A stretch of DNA of 64,000 nucleotides, taken from assembly GCF_001598255.1 (NCBI RefSeq), contig NZ_BCYP01000013.1, positions 62,001 to 126,000 on the forward strand, in the 5' to 3' direction. The notes beneath the pieces were generated by a model that saw only the letters and a program-made list of their open reading frames with translations, was not told where the DNA came from and did no database searches. Positions 60,338 through 64,000 of this stretch are shown here, piece by piece. Both the position numbers and the translations under genes were made by a program. This stretch comes from Mitsuaria chitosanitabida ATCC BAA-476 = NBRC 102408 (GTDB lineage Bacteria > Pseudomonadota > Gammaproteobacteria > Burkholderiales > Burkholderiaceae_C). The first letter of the stretch is position 1, and each line of letters starts with the position of its first letter.

Positions 60338-60575
60338 GAGGTTCTCCTTGCCCCGGACTCTAAGCCCAGCGATCGCGAACCGTGGTTTCCGGACAGTCAA
60401 GCCGAGTCAGGACCCGCATCCTCTCCCTTGTGGAAGCCACCCCCACGCTCCGCCGGCTCACCCCTAGATCGCACGTTGAGGGCGTCGATCCCGCCGCATA
60501 AGTTGGCACTCGAGCGACGCGCGGTGCCCGGATCCCTCGGGCCATTCGCTGGCATCGCTTGCAAGGGAGACTGCA

Positions 60576-61772
60576 ATGAATGAGACCAAAGTTGGCCTGG
60601 CCAATCCGTATGCCGTCGCGGAACTCGCGCTCGGCCGCAGCGTGCGATGGAAGGCGATCGCCGACCGCGATGCCTTCGTCAAGAAGACGCTCGGGGCCTC
60701 CGTCGAGGAGCTGTCCGCGCCCGTCGCCGGCAACCTCCTCGTGAGCGGCCTGGCCGACACCCAGGGCGCGCTCGCGGGCCTCCAGGAGATGAAGACGGAA
60801 CAGCGGGTCAAGGCCGTCGGCCAGCTCGCCAAGGCCGGCCCCATGCAGGCCATGCTCACGAAGTTGTCGCCCGATGCGCTGTCGCGCGTGGTGGGCGCGC
60901 TTGCCGGCGGTGACAAGTCGCCCCAGGCCGGGAAGGGGCCCGAAGCCCCGGGCTACACGCCTCCCGGCGCCGTCTGGGCCGACCCGGGTGATTTCTTCGA
61001 GGAGGCCGCCGAGTACTTCGACCCCGTCCAGGGCGCGCTCGGCGATTGCTACCTGATTTCCGCGCTGTCGGCGGTCGCGTGGTCGCGTCCCTACCTGATC
61101 ATGCAGCGCACCCGGGCCACCGGCGCCGCGACCACCGCCTTCGTCGATCGCATCGACTTCTATTCCGGCGGCCTCAAGACCATGGAGGTCTCCGAGCGGG
61201 TCCCGCTCGTCAACAGCACCAACGCCTGGATCTACGCCCGGTCCTCCGAGGCCGGCGAGATCTGGCCCGCGGTCTACGAGAAGGCCTTCGCCAAGTGGAA
61301 GACCAACGACACCACCGACGAGCCCAACTACGGGCCGATCGCCGGCGGCTGGCCGGTTCAGGCCACGACGGAGCTGACGAACCTCACGGGCGTCACCAAG
61401 ACCTGCTCGGCGCTCAGCGAGGACGACATCTGGACCGCCGTTCGCTCCAACTGCCTCTCGTACCGCACCTTCAATCCGATGACCGCGTGGACCTTCTGCC
61501 AGACGCCGTCACCGGTGGACTACGGCGGCACCGGCATCGTCGGCTATCACGCGTACACCATCCTGGGCTGGGCTTACGTCAACAACACCAAGTACATCGT
61601 GCTGCGCAACCCGTGGGGTTACAACGGCGCCGTCATCAACAGCCTGCCCGGGAACTGGGCCGCTTACGACCAGAGCTTCTGGCGCTCCGTGCCCCTGAAC
61701 GCCGGGGGGGTGTTCGCCATTCCGGCGGCCACCTTCAAGAAGTACTACTGGCAGTTCGGCTGGGCGAGCTGA
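60576..61772 (+). CDS. Calpain-family (C2) cysteine protease
   Basis: A 398-residue protein. Residues 1-135 are a helical N-terminal region with a GAxxP-rich linker. The papain-like calpain core has the complete triad: C158 in GALGDCYLISALSA, H325 in IVGYHAYTILGW and N345 in LRNPWG. These are the classic calpain contexts (Q-G-x-L-G-D-C, G-H-A-Y, R-N-P-W-G). No signal peptide or calcium-binding C2L domain is seen. The N-terminal part may be a pro- or targeting region. Bacterial calpains are uncommon. A perfect hairpin terminator follows at once. Confidence 0.88.
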   Translation: MNETKVGLANPYAVAELALGRSVRWKAIADRDAFVKKTLGASVEELSAPVAGNLLVSGLADTQGALAGLQEMKTEQRVKAVGQLAKAGPMQAMLTKLSPDALSRVVGALAGGDKSPQAGKGPEAPGYTPPGAVWADPGDFFEEAAEYFDPVQGALGDCYLISALSAVAWSRPYLIMQRTRATGAATTAFVDRIDFYSGGLKTMEVSERVPLVNSTNAWIYARSSEAGEIWPAVYEKAFAKWKTNDTTDEPNYGPIAGGWPVQATTELTNLTGVTKTCSALSEDDIWTAVRSNCLSYRTFNPMTAWTFCQTPSPVDYGGTGIVGYHAYTILGWAYVNNTKYIVLRNPWGYNGAVINSLPGNWAAYDQSFWRSVPLNAGGVFAIPAATFKKYYWQFGWAS

Positions 61773-61776
61773 AATG

Positions 61777-61817
61777 AAGTCCGGGCCAGTCGCTGTGAGG
61801 CGAACTGGCCCGGACTT
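61777..61817 (+). terminator. Terminator hairpin after calpain gene
   Basis: AAGTCCGGGCCAGT (61777-61790) pairs perfectly with ACTGGCCCGGACTT (61804-61817), a 14-bp stem and 13-nt loop followed by ATTCG. It begins 4 bp after the calpain stop codon. Confidence 0.85.
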
Positions 61818-61902
61818 ATTCGGGGGAGGGCCTACGACGTCGCCGGGCGCGCAATCACCATCGACGTGCTCTTCGAGTCTTGGGGTCCGACAAGCCCAAG
61901 CA

Positions 61903-62871
61903 TCAATGAGTCGCCGCCGCCTCGTAATTCACCGGGACCCACTCGAACGTATCGGCGACCCGTCGAAAGTGGCCGACGCCGGGGAATGAGAGGTGCGCCG
62001 CGGCGATGAGGTAGCGGTTCTCGGCGGCGGACTTCAGCACACTGGATCGCGAGACGCGCGCCGCGGCGCCATCGGTGTCGTACTTCACCGTGACGTCCGG
62101 ATGCGGCAGCTGCAAGGCCGCGACATGAATCAGGTCGCCGATCACCAGCAGCGTCTGGTCCTGACTCGTGATCGCGTAGCTCAGATGGCCTGGCGTATGC
62201 CCAGGCGACGTGACCGCCGCGATGCCATCCCCGATGGGCCCCGCGCCCGTGATGACCTGGAGCCGTCCCGCCGCCTTGTAGGGCGCGATCGACGCCACGG
62301 CCGCATCGAAGAAGCTGGCGAGGAACGCCGGCGCCCGGGCCTTGGCGGCACTTGAGCTCCAGTAGTCGACATCGACCTTGGAAGCGCGAACCACCGCATT
62401 GGGAAACACCGCCCGGCCGTTGCTCGCGAGACCGCCCACGTGATCCTTGTGCAGATGCGTGATCAGCACCAGGTCCACCTGTTCAGGCGAGTACCCGGCG
62501 GCCTTGATCTGCTGGACGACCTGCCCGCAGCAGTCGCCGTACAGGGCGCCCGCGCCCGCATCCACCAGGATCAGCTTCTTGCCCGTGTTGATCAGGAAGG
62601 CGTTGATCGATCCGACAGGCGGCTTGCCGAGAAAGTCATGCTCGAGCGCCTGGTCGATCTGCGCCTCGCTGGCCCCCACCATGACGGAGTCGACAGGGAA
62701 GGGATGGGTCCCGTCCGACAGCGCCGTGACGTCCAACTGGCCGACCTTGAATCGATAGAAGCCCGGGGGCGGGACCGTCGATACGTCAGCCGCGGCCATG
62801 GCTGTGCTGCAGGCGAGGGCGGCCAGCAGTGATGCGGCCAGGCGTCGGGCGAAGGGAGTGGCGAGATGCAT
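61903..62871 (-). CDS. Secreted metallo-beta-lactamase-fold hydrolase
   Basis: A 322-residue exported enzyme. A signal peptide (residues 1-27, ending CSTAMA) sets the start at 62871, with GGAAGCG upstream. Zinc-ligand motif THLHKDHVGG (H-x-H-x-D-H), a further His in SPGHTPGHLSYA, Asp in VIGDLIH, and a final His in AAHLSFPGVGH. This is the pattern of MBL-fold lactonases and related hydrolases. Substrate unknown; a lactonase or quorum-signal role is only one option. It is convergent with the calpain gene. Confidence 0.86.
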   Translation of the reverse strand: MHLATPFARRLAASLLAALACSTAMAAADVSTVPPPGFYRFKVGQLDVTALSDGTHPFPVDSVMVGASEAQIDQALEHDFLGKPPVGSINAFLINTGKKLILVDAGAGALYGDCCGQVVQQIKAAGYSPEQVDLVLITHLHKDHVGGLASNGRAVFPNAVVRASKVDVDYWSSSAAKARAPAFLASFFDAAVASIAPYKAAGRLQVITGAGPIGDGIAAVTSPGHTPGHLSYAITSQDQTLLVIGDLIHVAALQLPHPDVTVKYDTDGAAARVSRSSVLKSAAENRYLIAAAHLSFPGVGHFRRVADTFEWVPVNYEAAATH

Positions 62872-63216
62872 GAACGCTTCCGGAGCGGGGTGGAGCGAGA
62901 GATCGTGGCCGGACCGGCTGGGCAGGAACAGCCCCAAAGGGATGAAGGAGCGGCCTACCGAGGGGGCCGACCGTCTCGCCCTGTCTGACCACGCGCCCGG
63001 CATCCCGGCGCGCATCGTCGCGACGGCGGGTTGGGAATCTCTCCATTTCGGACTAGGTCTTTCTGATGAGCGGCGGCACTCTCCCCTTGGACATTCGCGC
63101 CCCGAGGAAGCTGCGGACACTTTCGGTCTACGTCGCCAAGCTCCCCCGACCACCGTCGCCCGCCGCGCGCTCGATCGCTCATCCGCCGGATCGCACGAGG
63201 CATCGGCGCGCCTTCA
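62872..63216. other. Divergent intergenic region without evident gene
   Basis: A 345-bp stretch between the divergent MBL-fold hydrolase and propeller-sensor genes. A locally AT-richer patch (about 63030-63070) may hold promoters, but I could fix no convincing -35/-10 pair, operator or small gene. Confidence 0.4.
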
Positions 63217-64000
63217 ATGAACTGCCTGACCCTCAAGCTTCCTGCTGCCACTTCGCCTCGGCGATTCGTGGCGTGGCGGCCATGGCGGTGGCTGGCGCCG
63301 CGACTCCTTGCGATCTGGTGGCTCGCCGCGGGAGCGGCGCCCATGCCCCCCGCGCTGGCGGAGTTCAAGCACGAGTCGTGGGCCATTGAACGGGGCGCGC
63401 CGAGCCGAATCAACTCGATCACCCAGACCAGAGATGGCTTCCTGTGGATCGGAAGCGTCGAAGGGCTGTTCCAGTTCGACGGCGTGAGCTTCGAGCCCAT
63501 CCGCATGGGCGGGGCCTCCCCGCAGCGGCTGGTGGTCTCCAGCCTTCAGGCCGCGCGGGCCGGCGATCTCTGGGTCGGATTGGCGCGAGGGCGGGGCGTG
63601 GCCGTCTACCGCGATGGCCGGCTGGACGACGCGCGAATGCCGCATCCCTCGCGCGAGGTCACCGACATCGAGGAGGACGCCGAGGGCGGCGTCTGGGTGG
63701 CGCGCGGGGGCCGCAGCACGCAGGTGCTGGCGCGGTTCTTTCAAGGCCACTGGCAGGAGTTCGGACCCGAGAGTGGCCTGCCCGAGCAGCCCGCCTGGAA
63801 CTTGCACGTCGCGCGCGACGGGACGATCTGGGTCGTGCTCTCCCACGCCTTGGCCTATCGACGCCCGGGCGAGCCGCGTTTCCAGTTGAGCGGGGAGGGC
63901 GTCGGACCTCGCGCGAGCCTGACCGAGGACGCCGCGGGCCACCTCTGGATCTCCGATGCCAAGGGCATGCGGATGGTCGGCGGAGCGATGGAAGGTCTGC
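63217..64000 (+). CDS. Two-component-regulator-propeller sensor, truncated by window end
   Basis: The 5' part of a large gene, open to the last base. The protein begins with a basic, hydrophobic signal/anchor region (LLAIWWLAAGAAPMPPALA), then repeated propeller segments: FLWIGSVEGLFQFDG, LWVGLARGRGVAVYRDG, VWVARGGRS, IWVVLSHALAYRR and LWISDAKG. Each L/I/V-W-I/V-G-type blade is typical of two-component regulator propeller domains, which form the periplasmic sensor of large histidine kinases or GGDEF proteins. The output domain lies outside the window. The start at 63217 lacks a clear ribosome site. Confidence 0.8.
   Translation, partial: MNCLTLKLPAATSPRRFVAWRPWRWLAPRLLAIWWLAAGAAPMPPALAEFKHESWAIERGAPSRINSITQTRDGFLWIGSVEGLFQFDGVSFEPIRMGGASPQRLVVSSLQAARAGDLWVGLARGRGVAVYRDGRLDDARMPHPSREVTDIEEDAEGGVWVARGGRSTQVLARFFQGHWQEFGPESGLPEQPAWNLHVARDGTIWVVLSHALAYRRPGEPRFQLSGEGVGPRASLTEDAAGHLWISDAKGMRMVGGAMEGL

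Overview
The window is GC-rich (roughly 70 %) and densely packed with single-copy chromosomal genes on both strands. I see no rRNA or tRNA genes, CRISPR array, insertion sequence or phage. Two PEP-CTERM/exosortase-sorted proteins, an HU protein, a NorR/Hmp pair, a T1SS, many two-component proteins and an arn lipid A cluster together suggest an aerobic beta-proteobacterium of the Burkholderiales (Roseateles/Mitsuaria/Rubrivivax type). That assignment is an inference from gene content and codon use.

Layout. 1-2.8 kb: stress and envelope genes (ferritin-like protein, DUF1328 membrane peptide, small secreted proteins, OmpA-type lipoprotein). 2.9-16.5 kb: a surface-adhesion island. It holds a type I secretion operon (TolC, ABC with C39-like domain, HlyD), an Ig-like repeat protein as likely cargo, a NarL-type regulator, a 7TM-type histidine kinase, a 17-cysteine copper-storage-like protein and two EAL-HDOD proteins with degenerate catalytic motifs. 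A TTGCTAG motif recurs in its promoters, and an 84-codon AT-rich orphan ORF sits beside the adhesin. 16.5-23.9 kb: signalling genes (DUF2789, MEDS-domain protein, hybrid kinase, OmpR regulator, PAS/GAF hybrid kinase, Crp/Fnr regulator) and a miniature transcarbamylase-like protein behind an FNR-type box. 24-30 kb: DUF4142 protein, GH128-like lipoprotein, YbjJ-like MFS carrier, degenerate tandem HD-GYP/LuxR regulator, alpha/beta hydrolase. 30.6-34.9 kb: a PEP-CTERM protein, a companion secreted protein, a PA-domain metalloprotease, HU, and a dienoyl-CoA isomerase-like enzyme.

35-38 kb: divergent hmp and norR with four NorR-like boxes and a sigma-54-like promoter, for nitric-oxide detoxification. 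38-48.4 kb: an MFS carrier, then a rearranged arn operon (arnT, SMR flippase subunit, arnB, arnC, separate arnA formyltransferase and decarboxylase genes, arnD) and two membrane proteins of unknown role. 48.5-64 kb: DUF4382 lipoprotein; a two-gene operon with a Tat-exported phospholipase C carrying a C-terminal dockerin and, 8 bp downstream, a cohesin-like PEP-CTERM protein; two alpha/beta hydrolases; two unknown secreted proteins; a molybdenum hydroxylase pair; a calpain-family protease; a secreted metallo-beta-lactamase-fold enzyme; and the start of a two-component-regulator-propeller sensor gene cut by the window end.

The least ordinary systems are the dockerin/cohesin phospholipase pair (49.8-53.0 kb), the adhesin/T1SS island with catalytically degenerate EAL proteins (2.9-16.5 kb), and the FNR-box mini-transcarbamylase (23.4-23.9 kb).
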